From assembly GCF_020544405.1 (NCBI RefSeq), contig NZ_CP065410.1, positions 1-64,000 of the forward strand: a stretch of 64,000 bases of DNA, in the 5' to 3' direction. Made by a program: the position numbers and the translations under genes. This stretch comes from Pseudomonas sp. IAC-BECa141 (GTDB lineage Bacteria; Pseudomonadota; Gammaproteobacteria; Pseudomonadales; Pseudomonadaceae). A model generated the notes under the pieces. That model saw only the letters and a list, made by a program, of their open reading frames with translations. It was not told the DNA's origin and did no database searches. How positions within the stretch are numbered: the first letter of the stretch is position 1; each line of letters starts with the position of its first letter. This document shows positions 23,383-33,279 of the stretch, piece after piece.

Positions 23383-24094
23383 ACAACAACTAAGCCTGCT
23401 CGATGAGCGAATCGAAAATACATGGGCCGATATTCTGGAAAGTTCGCGACTGATAAAAGCCATACGTGAAGGCAGTGTTTCAAAAGCCTTGTACGCGATC
23501 TACATGATCCAGACTTTTCACTACACGGCACACAATGCGCGAAATCAGGGATTGGTCGGAGTCCGACATGCGGATAATCCGGTGTATGCCAAGTTTTGCT
23601 TTGAACATGCGGCACAAGAAGTCGGCCATGAAAAAATGGCGCTGCATGATGTCATGAGTCTTGGTTTGAAGAATGAGGTGTTCGATATTCCGCCTGCACT
23701 TCCAGCTACGGATGTATTGATCGCCTACTTATACTGGATTTCCTTTACCGGTAATCCGCTACAACGGCTTGGTTATAGTTATTGGGCAGAGAACGCTTAC
23801 CAGTTCATTACTCCGTTGATTAACAGCCTGAGTGAAGTTCTGGAACTGAAGCCCGCTCAGCTGACGTTCTTCATTGCGCATTCCGACATTGATGTCGAGC
23901 ACTTCAATGAAATCAAACTCATGCTGCAACGCACCTGCAAGCGACAGGAAGACTGGGATGCGATCAGCACTGTCATGGAAACCAGCCTGCGTCTGACCGG
24001 CAACATGCTCGAGGCGGTTTATGAGCAGTTCGAGGCCTGGCAAAACGGGCTGGCGCCTCGCTATGACTTCCTTCACGCCGTGGACAACCAATGA
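23360..24094 (+). CDS. Haem-oxygenase-like diiron enzyme (HDO/TenA-PqqC superfamily)
   Basis: This 244-residue all-helical protein of the iron-containing redox enzyme family shows a ligand pattern expected for haem-oxygenase-like diiron oxidases: E87-x2-H90 (QEVGHEKM), E144 (YWAEN) and D178-x2-H181 (SDIDVEHFNE), with H174 nearby. Family members (UndA, SznF, BesC) perform N-oxygenation, oxidative decarboxylation or C-C cleavage on amino or fatty acids. Start ATG 23360 has GGAGA about ten bases upstream; a TTG precedes it directly. The overlap with the upstream acyltransferase gene suggests coupling. Which oxidation it performs cannot be told from sequence. Confidence 0.75.
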   Translation: MNSPLGFEQQLSLLDERIENTWADILESSRLIKAIREGSVSKALYAIYMIQTFHYTAHNARNQGLVGVRHADNPVYAKFCFEHAAQEVGHEKMALHDVMSLGLKNEVFDIPPALPATDVLIAYLYWISFTGNPLQRLGYSYWAENAYQFITPLINSLSEVLELKPAQLTFFIAHSDIDVEHFNEIKLMLQRTCKRQEDWDAISTVMETSLRLTGNMLEAVYEQFEAWQNGLAPRYDFLHAVDNQ

Positions 24095-24136
24095 AGTCTG
24101 GCCGCCCTTGTTCCAATCAGACGGCTGGAGGCAGAC

Positions 24137-25231
24137 ATGGCTGATTATTTCGACCGGCTCAACTACACGTTGGGGGATGAAGACACTGCACTCGAGTACG
24201 CGATCCTGCCCAGACATGCCGGGCACGTGCTGGGTATTGCCGGATGCGGCGGCCGGCTGTTGCCGTTGCTGGCCGCCGCTCCGTCACGCATGACCTGTAC
24301 CGATATCAGTGCGCCGCAACTGGCGTTCAGCCGGTTGCGTTTTGCCCTGCTGGAACAGACCGATCACGAGTCGTTCATGGCGTTCATGGGCTATCGAATG
24401 GAAAGCCTGAGGTCGCAACGCCAATCCATTTTCCAGCAACTGGTTTTACCGCCGGCGGATCGTCGCTGGTTGTTCGCGCTGTTCCAGTCCCGGCACTGGG
24501 AAGCGCCGATTTACATGGGTGCATTCGAGCAAACCTTGAAGCGGTTGGCGAGGATCACCGGACTGTTTACCGGCAAGGCTGGCCGAGGCATTTTTCATTC
24601 AAGCCGGCTTGACGAACAGACGGAATATTACCGAAACCGCTTTCCACTCAAGCGCTGGAAAGCCGTGGTCGCTTTGCTGGGGAACGCAGCAGTGCTCAAT
24701 TCGCTGCTGTACAAGGGCGCGTTTCCACCCAACAACCTGGGGATCAGTTCCCGCGCGGCGTATCTGGAAATTTTTCATACGTTGTTCACCACTCAGGTGG
24801 TCCGCGAAAGCTTTTTCCTGCAAATGCTGTTTTTCGGTGAGCTGCGTTATCCACAAGGCTTTCCGCTGGAGTGCGATCCGGCAATTTTCCAGCGGGCCCG
24901 CGAGGGAATTCAGCAGTGCGAGTTACGCGTGGTGCAGGCCGACATCCTCGACTGTGCTGCCGGGGAAACAGCCATCGATTTCGTATCGCTGTCGGACGTG
25001 CCTTCCTTCATGTCCGCAGCGGCCGGCAAGAACGTTTTACAGCGCCTGGCACCGTCCCTGTCGGAAAACGCACAGGTGGTCATGCGGGGGCATTTGCATG
25101 TGGTGCGACCCGATTGCGCAGGTTTCTGCGATATCACCCAGCAGTACCAGGCAGACATTGCGCGAGAAAAAACCCAGCTCTGGCGAGTCCAGGTCTATCG
25201 CCGTACTCCCTCTTTGCAGGTATCCCGATGA
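24137..25231 (+). CDS. DUF3419 protein, BtaA-like S-adenosylmethionine 3-amino-3-carboxypropyl transferase
   Basis: This 364-residue protein belongs to the DUF3419 family, whose characterised member BtaA moves the 3-amino-3-carboxypropyl group of S-adenosylmethionine onto diacylglycerol in betaine-lipid synthesis. The SAM-binding glycine motif GIAGCGG is at 33-39 and the acidic strand CTDIS at 54-58 (D56), with the family elements PPNNLGISSR and DFVSLSDVPSF further on. No BtaB methyltransferase is adjacent, so betaine-lipid formation is not implied; the acceptor may be a pathway intermediate. It starts 42 bases after the diiron enzyme gene, and its stop overlaps the next start (ATGA). Confidence 0.72.
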   Translation: MADYFDRLNYTLGDEDTALEYAILPRHAGHVLGIAGCGGRLLPLLAAAPSRMTCTDISAPQLAFSRLRFALLEQTDHESFMAFMGYRMESLRSQRQSIFQQLVLPPADRRWLFALFQSRHWEAPIYMGAFEQTLKRLARITGLFTGKAGRGIFHSSRLDEQTEYYRNRFPLKRWKAVVALLGNAAVLNSLLYKGAFPPNNLGISSRAAYLEIFHTLFTTQVVRESFFLQMLFFGELRYPQGFPLECDPAIFQRAREGIQQCELRVVQADILDCAAGETAIDFVSLSDVPSFMSAAAGKNVLQRLAPSLSENAQVVMRGHLHVVRPDCAGFCDITQQYQADIAREKTQLWRVQVYRRTPSLQVSR

Positions 25232-26496
25232 ACACTTTTCAACCGACCGTCAATTGGGTCAAAAACCGTGTCCGGCAAGCGCGTGACGATCAGCAGCAAT
25301 TGTTCGATGCCGGACTCAATGGTCTGAAATTGGCCAAACGTGAAGGCAAAGAGATCGAACTCGAGAGTGGCGAACGGCTGACCGAGTTTCTTTCCTGCTC
25401 TTATCTGGGACTGGAGTGTGACCCTCGCTTGATTCAAGGAGCGGTGAGCGCCTCGGAGTCCTTCGGCGTGCAGTTCGCCGCCGCACGAACCCGAGCGCTG
25501 TTGCCGCCCATGCGTGAACTGGATGAACTGCTGAACCGGATATTTCAGGGACATACAGTCACCTTCAACTCGGTGGGCAGTGCGCATCTTGGCTGTTTGC
25601 CGCTGCTCGGCTCCGGCGAGATGCCCTCGTATCCCATGCGTCGAGGCCCTTGCTGGATTGTTGACCGTGCCGCTCACGCTTCGATGCAAGTGCTGCAAGG
25701 CATTCTCTGGCAGTTCGGGCCGATCCAGCGCCGTGACTGCAGCGATATAGAACAGGTGGAGGAAGCGTGTTCAACGGCCGTCGCAGCGGGTAATACGCCC
25801 ATCATTCTGACGGACAGCATCGGCTCGATGCGCGGTGTATACCCGGTCAGTCGCCTGCTGCAACTGGCGGAGCGTTTCGACGGTTATCTCTATGCGGATG
25901 ACGCCCACGGTACCTCGATCCATGGTTTCGCCGGAGGTGGTTACGCGCTGGATGCGGCGGGTGACCGATATCGTGGCCGGTTGATACTCCTGTCATCGCT
26001 GTCCAAGGCGTTCGGTGCAACCGGCGGGGCAATCACTGTGCGCACCGAAGCCGATGCCGAAATAATTCGGCGCCATGCGTCGACCTATACGTTTGGCGGG
26101 CCACTGTCTGTTGGCGGAGTAGGCGCGGCAATTGCCTCGGGGAAAATTCATTTGTCGCCGGAGTTGGGGCAATTGCAGGTGGCGCTGTGGAAAAATATCG
26201 CCACGATCGACCGTTTGCTGGGGCCAGTGCTGGGTAATCATCACGTCGCGTCCCCCATTCGATTCGTCCGCGTCGGGGCCGAGAGAGATGCGATCAGCCT
26301 GGCGCAGCATTTGCGTCGGCAGGGCATGGCGGTCACTACCGCGCTGTTTCCGGTGGTGGCGAAGGGCGAGGCAATTTTGCGTCTGGCCATCAGCGCGAGC
26401 CACAGTCAGCGCCAGCTGGAATGTCTGGCGAACGCCGTCCGTAGCGGATTCGATGAGCTGGGTATTCGTCAGGGAAGGCGCGGCAATGAGCAATGA
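25228..26496 (+). CDS. PLP-dependent alpha-oxoamine synthase-like enzyme
   Basis: This 422-residue fold-type I PLP enzyme is of the KBL/BioF/SPT/CqsA type, which condenses an acyl thioester with an amino acid, usually losing CO2. Visible motifs are the cofactor-binding DDAHGTSIHGFAGGG and the Schiff-base lysine K260 in LLSSLSKAFGATGG. The N-terminus (MNTFQPTVNWVKNRV) carries the typical ELESGERLTEFLSCSYLGLECDPR strand. ATG 25228 overlaps the upstream stop by four bases. Given the SAM-linked neighbour, a CqsA-like reaction on SAM or a homoserine-type substrate is conceivable but unproven. A plain aminotransferase is the alternative. Confidence 0.72.
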   Translation: MNTFQPTVNWVKNRVRQARDDQQQLFDAGLNGLKLAKREGKEIELESGERLTEFLSCSYLGLECDPRLIQGAVSASESFGVQFAAARTRALLPPMRELDELLNRIFQGHTVTFNSVGSAHLGCLPLLGSGEMPSYPMRRGPCWIVDRAAHASMQVLQGILWQFGPIQRRDCSDIEQVEEACSTAVAAGNTPIILTDSIGSMRGVYPVSRLLQLAERFDGYLYADDAHGTSIHGFAGGGYALDAAGDRYRGRLILLSSLSKAFGATGGAITVRTEADAEIIRRHASTYTFGGPLSVGGVGAAIASGKIHLSPELGQLQVALWKNIATIDRLLGPVLGNHHVASPIRFVRVGAERDAISLAQHLRRQGMAVTTALFPVVAKGEAILRLAISASHSQRQLECLANAVRSGFDELGIRQGRRGNEQ

Positions 26497-27775
26497 ATCG
26501 ATAACGGATATATCGGCCGAGGCCTTCGCTCGCAAATTGGCTCACGCGCGTTCGCTGCCTTGGTTCCTTGCGTTGTATCCGCGAATCCTGGAAGTGCAGG
26601 GATTGGCCGATCAGCATCGGTTGCCGGTTCTGGCGGTGGAAGACGAGTTCGGCGGGGCCCTGTTTTCCGCGCTCGGTGATGCTTCTCATCGAGCACCGGG
26701 CGGTGGACTGACCCTGACCTCGGGAGGCAGTACCGGCAGTCGCAAACAGATCACCCATTCCTGGGCGTTCAACGCTGCAATCGTGCACTTGGGGGCACGG
26801 ATGTTCGGTGCGATGGACGAACGCCCTGAGGTGGTCATCAATTGCCTGACTGCCGGGGAAATGCAGGGAGCGTTCCAATACGCGTCAGCCATCGTCCAGC
26901 ACATTGGCGCACGCTTGTTGCCTGCCGGTTCACAAATGGGCGTGGAACGCATCGCCGAGCTGATTGAGGCACACAAGGCCGATGCGTTGATATGCACTCC
27001 CTCCTTCGCCGCCGCGTTGTTCAATCATGACGCAGCCCGGTTGGGCACCCTGAAGTGGCTTTATTACATCGGAGAACCCTGCAGTAAAACGCTGCGCGAC
27101 CAGTTGGCCCGGGACTGGCCGATGCTCAATATTCGCTCGTTGGGCTACAGCTCGACGGAGACCGGCCCCATCGGTTTTCAGTGTGCCCATCTGGAGCATG
27201 GCTTTTATCATCTGCATGCCGACGCCATGCTGCTCGAAGTGGTTGATCCTCTGACCCTGAACGCTATGGCTGAAGAGCAAACCGGTGAGTTTCTGCTGAC
27301 GCCACTGCTGTCCGATCACGTGCCGCTGTTGCGCTACCGGATCGGGGATCGTGGGCGAATCCTGCGCACAGGGACGACGTGTGCCTGTGGCAGCTCCCTG
27401 CCGGTGCTGGCGCTGGAGGGGCGGGTCGAGACTTCGATCAAACTGGGTGGCGCGCTCGTCACTCAGTCACAGGTATTGCACGTACTCCGGCAACTTTTAC
27501 CGCAGTTGCAGGCCACCGATGTCCAAGTACAGATTGAACGACAGCCCGAGGGCGCACGCATGCGTCTGGTCCTCGCTGAGGACACACTGACAGCCGACAC
27601 CCGAAGCGTCATTGAAGGTGCGTTGCAGATCGAAGGGCAGGCCAGCGGATTGCTCAGGCTGCCCGGGGTGTTGGGGCTGGAGGTGAAGCGTCTTGCCCGT
27701 CAGGAATTCGAAACCACCCTGGCTGGCAAGACGCCGTTTTTTATGACGCTGGAACAGACCCCGGCACTGTCATGA
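26486..27775 (+). CDS. PaaK/LuxE-like adenylate-forming ligase
   Basis: This 429-residue member of the ANL superfamily is close in size to phenylacetate-CoA ligases. The phosphate-binding loop LTSGGSTGSRKQITH starts at residue 76, with the later motifs GYSSTETGPIGF and YRIGDRGRI. It should activate a carboxylic acid as acyl-AMP for transfer to CoA, a carrier or an amine. No carrier protein is encoded nearby. It overlaps the previous gene by 11 bases and is the last gene of the operon, ending 23 bases from the convergent qor stop. No intrinsic terminator is evident between them. Confidence 0.72.
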   Translation: MSNESITDISAEAFARKLAHARSLPWFLALYPRILEVQGLADQHRLPVLAVEDEFGGALFSALGDASHRAPGGGLTLTSGGSTGSRKQITHSWAFNAAIVHLGARMFGAMDERPEVVINCLTAGEMQGAFQYASAIVQHIGARLLPAGSQMGVERIAELIEAHKADALICTPSFAAALFNHDAARLGTLKWLYYIGEPCSKTLRDQLARDWPMLNIRSLGYSSTETGPIGFQCAHLEHGFYHLHADAMLLEVVDPLTLNAMAEEQTGEFLLTPLLSDHVPLLRYRIGDRGRILRTGTTCACGSSLPVLALEGRVETSIKLGGALVTQSQVLHVLRQLLPQLQATDVQVQIERQPEGARMRLVLAEDTLTADTRSVIEGALQIEGQASGLLRLPGVLGLEVKRLARQEFETTLAGKTPFFMTLEQTPALS

Positions 27776-27798
27776 CGATATGCAGAGGCCATCGGCGG

Positions 27799-28776
27799 TC
27801 AGGGCAGCAGGACAGTGGAGCCCGTGGTGCGCCGCGCGGACAGCTCGGTTTGCGCTTTCGCCGCGTCAGCCAGCGGATAACGCTGGCTGATATCCACTTT
27901 CAGCTTGCCGCTGGCGATCATCCCGAACAGCTCGTCGGCCATGCGCTGCAGGTTCTCGGCGTTGTTGGCGTAGGTCGCGAGGGTCGGCCGGGTGACGTAC
28001 AACGAGCCTTTCGCCGCCAGAATCCCCAGATTCACGCCGTCCACCGCGCCCGACGCATTGCCGAAGCTCACCAACAGGCCACGGGGCGCCACGCTGTCCA
28101 GCGAGGCCAGCCAGGTGTCCTTGCCGACGCCGTCGTAGACGACCGGGACTTTTTTCCCGTCGGTCAATTCCAGCACCCGTTGGGCAACGTTTTCGTGGCT
28201 GTAGTCGATGGTTTCCCAGGCGCCATGGGCCTTGGCCAGATCGGCTTTGGCTTGCGAGCTGACGGTGCCGATCAGCTTCACGCCCAGGGCCTTGGCCCAT
28301 TGGCAGGCGAGCAAGCCGACGCCGCCGGCCGCTGCGTGGAACAAAATGGTTTCGCCACCCTTGAGTTCATAGGTCTGGCGCAGCAGGTATTGCACGGTCA
28401 GGCCCTTGAGCATCACGCCAGCGGCGGTTTCGAAGCTGATGGCGTCCGGCAGGTGCACCAGATTCGCTTCCGGCAGGACGTGGACATCGCTGTACGCGCC
28501 CAGCGGGCCGCTGCCATAAGCCACACGATCACCGACCTTGAACCGGGTGACCTCGCTGCCCACCGCCTCGACGATGCCGGCGCCTTCCGCACCTACGCCC
28601 GACGGCAAGGCCGGTGGCGTGTACAGACCGCTGCGGTAGTAGGTGTCGATGAAGTTCAGGCCGACGGCCTTGTTGCTCACGCGAACCTGCTGCGGACCGG
28701 GTTCGGCGGGTTGATAGTCAACGTACTCGAGCACTTCGGGGCCGCCGTGGGCGCGGAACTGGATTCGCTTGGCCAT
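27799..28776 (-). CDS. qor: NADPH:quinone oxidoreductase
   Basis: This is a zinc-independent MDR-family quinone reductase that uses NADPH to reduce quinones. The 325-residue protein starts MAKRIQFRAHGGPEVLEYVDYQ. It has the cofactor motif AAAGGVGLLACQWAK and the conserved GVGAEGAGIVEAVG. Start ATG 28776 is chosen over the longer frame to 28839. It is divergent from hemF, as in other Pseudomonas. Confidence 0.94.
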   Translation of the reverse strand: MAKRIQFRAHGGPEVLEYVDYQPAEPGPQQVRVSNKAVGLNFIDTYYRSGLYTPPALPSGVGAEGAGIVEAVGSEVTRFKVGDRVAYGSGPLGAYSDVHVLPEANLVHLPDAISFETAAGVMLKGLTVQYLLRQTYELKGGETILFHAAAGGVGLLACQWAKALGVKLIGTVSSQAKADLAKAHGAWETIDYSHENVAQRVLELTDGKKVPVVYDGVGKDTWLASLDSVAPRGLLVSFGNASGAVDGVNLGILAAKGSLYVTRPTLATYANNAENLQRMADELFGMIASGKLKVDISQRYPLADAAKAQTELSARRTTGSTVLLP

Positions 28777-28829
28777 CTGCCTACTCCTTGGGTGATTCGG
28801 GAAGGCCCCTATCGAACGCTCATGCTTGA

Positions 28830-29837
<1,008 letters not shown>

Positions 29838-29846
29838 GGACTTCTG

Positions 29847-30668
29847 ATGGATCGTTATGTCGTTTTCGGTAACCCGATCGGCCACAGCAAGTCGCCGATG
29901 ATTCACAAACTGTTCGCCGAACAGACCGGGCAGAGCCTCGACTACAGCACGCTGCTGGCGCCGCTCGACGATTTTTCCGGCTGCGCCACGGCGTTTTTCC
30001 AGGAAGGTCGCGGCGCCAACGTGACCGTGCCGTTCAAGGAAGATGCCTATCGCCTGGCCAACAGCCTGACCGCCCGCGCCGAACGCGCGGGTGCGGTGAA
30101 CACTTTGAGCAAACTGGCCGATGGCAGCCTGCTCGGCGATAACACCGACGGCGCCGGGCTGGTGCGGGATTTGACGGTCAACGCCGGGTTCAGCCTTACC
30201 GGCAAACGCATTCTGCTGCTCGGCGCCGGTGGCGCGGTGCGCGGTGCGCTGGAGCCGTTGCTGGCAGAAAAACCGGCCTCGGTGATCATCGCCAACCGCA
30301 CAGTGGACAAGGCCGAGCTGCTGGCTGAACTGTTTTGTGATCTGGGGCCGGTGTCGGCCAGTGGTTACGACTGGTTGCGTGAACCAGTGGACGTGATCAT
30401 CAACGCCACCTCCGCCAGCCTCACCGGCGATGTGCCGCCAATTGCCCCAAGCCTGATCGAACCCGGCAAAACGCTGTGCTACGACATGATGTACGGCAAG
30501 GAACCGACCGCGTTCTGCCGTTGGGCCAGCGAGCATGGCGCGGGCGTGGTGATGGACGGGTTGGGCATGCTGGCCGAACAGGCTGCCGAAGCCTTTTTCC
30601 TGTGGCGTGGCGTGCGTCCCGACACGGCGCCGGTTCTGGCGCAATTGCGTCGGCAGTTGGCGCTGTAA
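29847..30668 (+). CDS. aroE: Shikimate dehydrogenase (NADP+)
   Basis: AroE reduces 3-dehydroshikimate to shikimate in aromatic amino acid synthesis. The 273-residue protein ([26 protein letters not shown]) has the substrate-binding SKSP motif, the catalytic lysine in [12 protein letters not shown], the NTDGAGL element and the nucleotide-binding [11 protein letters not shown] with NRT. It ends seven bases before the stop of the convergent SulP gene. Confidence 0.97.
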   Translation: MDRYVVFGNPIGHSKSPMIHKLFAEQTGQSLDYSTLLAPLDDFSGCATAFFQEGRGANVTVPFKEDAYRLANSLTARAERAGAVNTLSKLADGSLLGDNTDGAGLVRDLTVNAGFSLTGKRILLLGAGGAVRGALEPLLAEKPASVIIANRTVDKAELLAELFCDLGPVSASGYDWLREPVDVIINATSASLTGDVPPIAPSLIEPGKTLCYDMMYGKEPTAFCRWASEHGAGVVMDGLGMLAEQAAEAFFLWRGVRPDTAPVLAQLRRQLAL

Positions 30669-30675
30669 GGCGCCC

Positions 30676-32244
30676 TCAGTCCTCGAAGCGGATCGGGCAC
30701 TTCTCCGGCCCTTCGAGCTTGCGTAATTCCTCCACCACCTGGGGGCGCGCCTGACGCAAGGTCAGGCTGCGATCCTGGCGCAGCAGGCGCCGGGCTTCCT
30801 GATGGAGCATTTCCACGCCTGAATAGTCGATGAAGTTGATCTGCTGCGCCTCGATCACCACCCGTGCGCCGTGCATTCGTTGCAAGCGCACTTGCAGGTA
30901 GTGGCTGGCGCCGAAAAAGATCGAACCGCCGACCCGCAGCACATCGTCTTCGCCATCGCGCCAATGCTGCACCCGGGGTTGTGAGGTGCGCTTGAGGTAG
31001 AAAAACAGCGAGGCCAGCACACCGGCATAGATCGCCGTCTGCAGTTCCAGCAGCAACGTGGCGATGCAGGTCAGGCTCATCACCACGAACTCGGCTCGAC
31101 TGACCCGCAACAACGCACGAATGCCACGATGATCCACCAGTCCCCAGGCGATCAGCAGAATGCTGCCGGCCATGGCCGGGATCGGAATGTGCGCGATCAG
31201 CCCGGCACCGAAAATCGCGAACAACGCCACCCACAACGCCGAAAACACTCCGGCCAATGGCGAACAGGCCCCGGCCTCATAGCTCAGCCCGGAACGGGTG
31301 AACGAGCCGGCGGACAACGAGCCGGAAAAAAACGCACCGATAATGTTCGAAAGGCCCTGCGCGCGGACTTCCTGATTGGCATCGAGCAACTGTTGCGAGC
31401 GCGCGGATATCGAACGGGCAATCGACAGGCTGGTGACCAGCCCGAGCATGCCCACCGCCACGGCACTGGGCAGCAGGCGCAGGATCAGATCCATATCCAG
31501 CGGCAATCCACTGAACGGCGGCAGGCGCCCGGCAAACGCGCTGACCAATTGAACATGGCCGAACATCGCCGGCCACAGCCACACCACCAGACTGCCGAGC
31601 ACCAGGGTCATCAACAACGTCGGCCAGCGCGGTAGCCATTGTTTGAGCAACGCACCGACCACCACCGTGGCGACACCGAGGAGCAGCGACGGTTTATCCA
31701 CAGCCCCCAGATGGCGCAGCAGATCCATCAGGCTGTCCAGCGCCGTGGCCCTGGCCGGCAGATCCAGCCCCAGCAGGTTCGGCAATTGACCGATGGCAAT
31801 CACCACCGCCGCGCCGAGGGTGAAACCCAGCACCACGGAGTGCGAGACGAAATTCACCAGCGCACCGAAGCGCAACAGGCCGAGCAGCCACTGGAAAATC
31901 CCGGCAAGGAAGGTCAGCAGCAGGATCAGGGTGATGTAGTCCTGTGACGCGGGCACCGCCAGTGGGCTGACGCTGGCAAACAGCACAATCGAAATGGCTG
32001 CCGTCGGCCCGCAGATCAGGTGCCATGACGAGCCCCACAGACAAGCGATCAATACCGGAACGATGGCGGCGTAGAGCCCGTATTCCGGTGGGAGACCGGC
32101 GATCAGGGCGTAGGCAATCGACTGGGGCAGCGCGAGAATCGCTCCGGTGAGGCCGACGACCAGGTCCCGCCCGACGCTGGCGCGGGTCTGCCGGGGCAGC
32201 CAGGTCAGGAAGGGGAAAAGTGAGCGACGGCTGGGGAGGGCCAT
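30676..32244 (-). CDS. SulP-family anion permease with STAS domain
   Basis: This inner-membrane transporter of the SLC26/SulP family moves sulfate, bicarbonate or another anion. The 522-residue protein has about ten to twelve hydrophobic segments (ALPQSIAYALIAGLPPEYGLY is the family signature) and a C-terminal STAS domain (about 420-515, EAQQINFIDYSGVEMLHQEARR). Start ATG 32244 gives MALPSRRSLFPFLTWL; the frame extends to 32316 without similarity. It lies near the choline-sulfate genes, so export or import of released sulfate is possible but only inferred. Confidence 0.88.
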   Translation of the reverse strand: MALPSRRSLFPFLTWLPRQTRASVGRDLVVGLTGAILALPQSIAYALIAGLPPEYGLYAAIVPVLIACLWGSSWHLICGPTAAISIVLFASVSPLAVPASQDYITLILLLTFLAGIFQWLLGLLRFGALVNFVSHSVVLGFTLGAAVVIAIGQLPNLLGLDLPARATALDSLMDLLRHLGAVDKPSLLLGVATVVVGALLKQWLPRWPTLLMTLVLGSLVVWLWPAMFGHVQLVSAFAGRLPPFSGLPLDMDLILRLLPSAVAVGMLGLVTSLSIARSISARSQQLLDANQEVRAQGLSNIIGAFFSGSLSAGSFTRSGLSYEAGACSPLAGVFSALWVALFAIFGAGLIAHIPIPAMAGSILLIAWGLVDHRGIRALLRVSRAEFVVMSLTCIATLLLELQTAIYAGVLASLFFYLKRTSQPRVQHWRDGEDDVLRVGGSIFFGASHYLQVRLQRMHGARVVIEAQQINFIDYSGVEMLHQEARRLLRQDRSLTLRQARPQVVEELRKLEGPEKCPIRFED

Positions 32245-32285
32245 GGATCCTCTCGGGTGAAATTTTGCGCATTGTACGCAGCCCG

Positions 32286-32332
32286 GGACGCCGAGCGTCC
32301 ATTGCGGCGTTCCCACGCAGAGCGTGGGAACG
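32286..32332. repeat. Pair of hairpin repeats of the dispersed Pseudomonas type
   Basis: Two adjacent palindromes lie between the SulP gene and choX: GGACGC-CGA-GCGTCC (32286-32300) and CGTTCCCACGC-AGA-GCGTGGGAACG (32308-32332). The second is a repeat commonly seen between genes in P. fluorescens-group genomes. It may also act as a transcript end for choX on the minus strand. Confidence 0.75.
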
Positions 32333-32345
32333 ATCGGCCGCGCAG

Positions 32346-33263
32346 TTACAGTTTGGCTTTTACGACCGGCAACGCATCTTTGCCGTCCACGGTTTTCACA
32401 CCATCAAGCCACTTATCCAACACCCCCGGATTTGCCTTGATCCAGGCCTTCGCCGCATCGGCATTGCTGACCTTCTTGTTCACCACCTCAGCCATGATGC
32501 TGTTCTCCATCTCCTGAGTGAACGAAAGATTGGTCAGCAATTTACCCACATTCGGGCACGCCTCGGCGTAGCCCTTGCGGGTCAGGGTGTAGACGCTCCC
32601 CGTGTCGCCGAAGTATTTCTCGCCGCCCTTGAGGTAATGCATTTTCAGCTGCACGTTCATCGGATGCGGGGTCCAGCCCAGGAAGGTGACGAATTTCTGT
32701 TTCTTCACCGCCCGCGAGACTTCCGCCAGCATCGCCTGTTCGCTGGACTCGATCAGCTTCCACTGACCCATGTCGAAGTCGTTCTTCTTGATGATCTCTT
32801 GCAGCGAGATGTTCGCCGGCGCGCCGGAGCCGATGCCGTAGATCTTGCGCTCGAACTTGTCGGCGAATTTGTTCAGGTCGGCAAAGTTATGCACACCCGC
32901 ATCCCACACATAATCCGGCACGGCCAGGGTGAATTCGGTGCCGTCGAGGTTCTTCGCCAGTTGCGTGACGTCGCCGGTGGCGACGAACTTGTCGTAGAAA
33001 CCCTGCTGCGCCGGCATCCAGTTGCCGAGGAACACGTCGACCTGACCGTCCTTCAAACCACCGAAGGTGATCGGCACCGCGAGGGTGTCGACCTTGGCCT
33101 TGTAGCCCATGCCATCCAGCAGAAACCCGGTGATGGCGTTGGTCGCAGCGATGTCGCTCCAGCCGGGATCGGCCATTTTCACCGTGTCGCAGCTCTCGGC
33201 GAACGCGGATGCGCTGCCCAGTGCCAGCAGACTGACCGTCACGACTGTGGATAACTTGACCAT
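32346..33263 (-). CDS. choX: Choline ABC transporter substrate-binding protein
   Basis: This is a periplasmic binding protein of the ProX/OpuAC type specific for choline. The 305-residue precursor has a signal peptide (MVKLSTVVTVSLLALGSASAFA) and a mature start ESCDTVKMADPGWSDIAATNAI. The conserved FLGWTPHPMN and a C-terminal GKDALPVVKAKL are present. It lies 16 bases downstream of betC on the same strand, so choline made from choline-O-sulfate or taken up directly is the likely ligand. No permease or ATPase gene of the transporter is in this locus. Start 33263 excludes an upstream in-frame extension overlapping betC. Confidence 0.88.
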   Translation of the reverse strand: MVKLSTVVTVSLLALGSASAFAESCDTVKMADPGWSDIAATNAITGFLLDGMGYKAKVDTLAVPITFGGLKDGQVDVFLGNWMPAQQGFYDKFVATGDVTQLAKNLDGTEFTLAVPDYVWDAGVHNFADLNKFADKFERKIYGIGSGAPANISLQEIIKKNDFDMGQWKLIESSEQAMLAEVSRAVKKQKFVTFLGWTPHPMNVQLKMHYLKGGEKYFGDTGSVYTLTRKGYAEACPNVGKLLTNLSFTQEMENSIMAEVVNKKVSNADAAKAWIKANPGVLDKWLDGVKTVDGKDALPVVKAKL

Positions 33264-33279
33264 GGACTTCCCCTTAACG

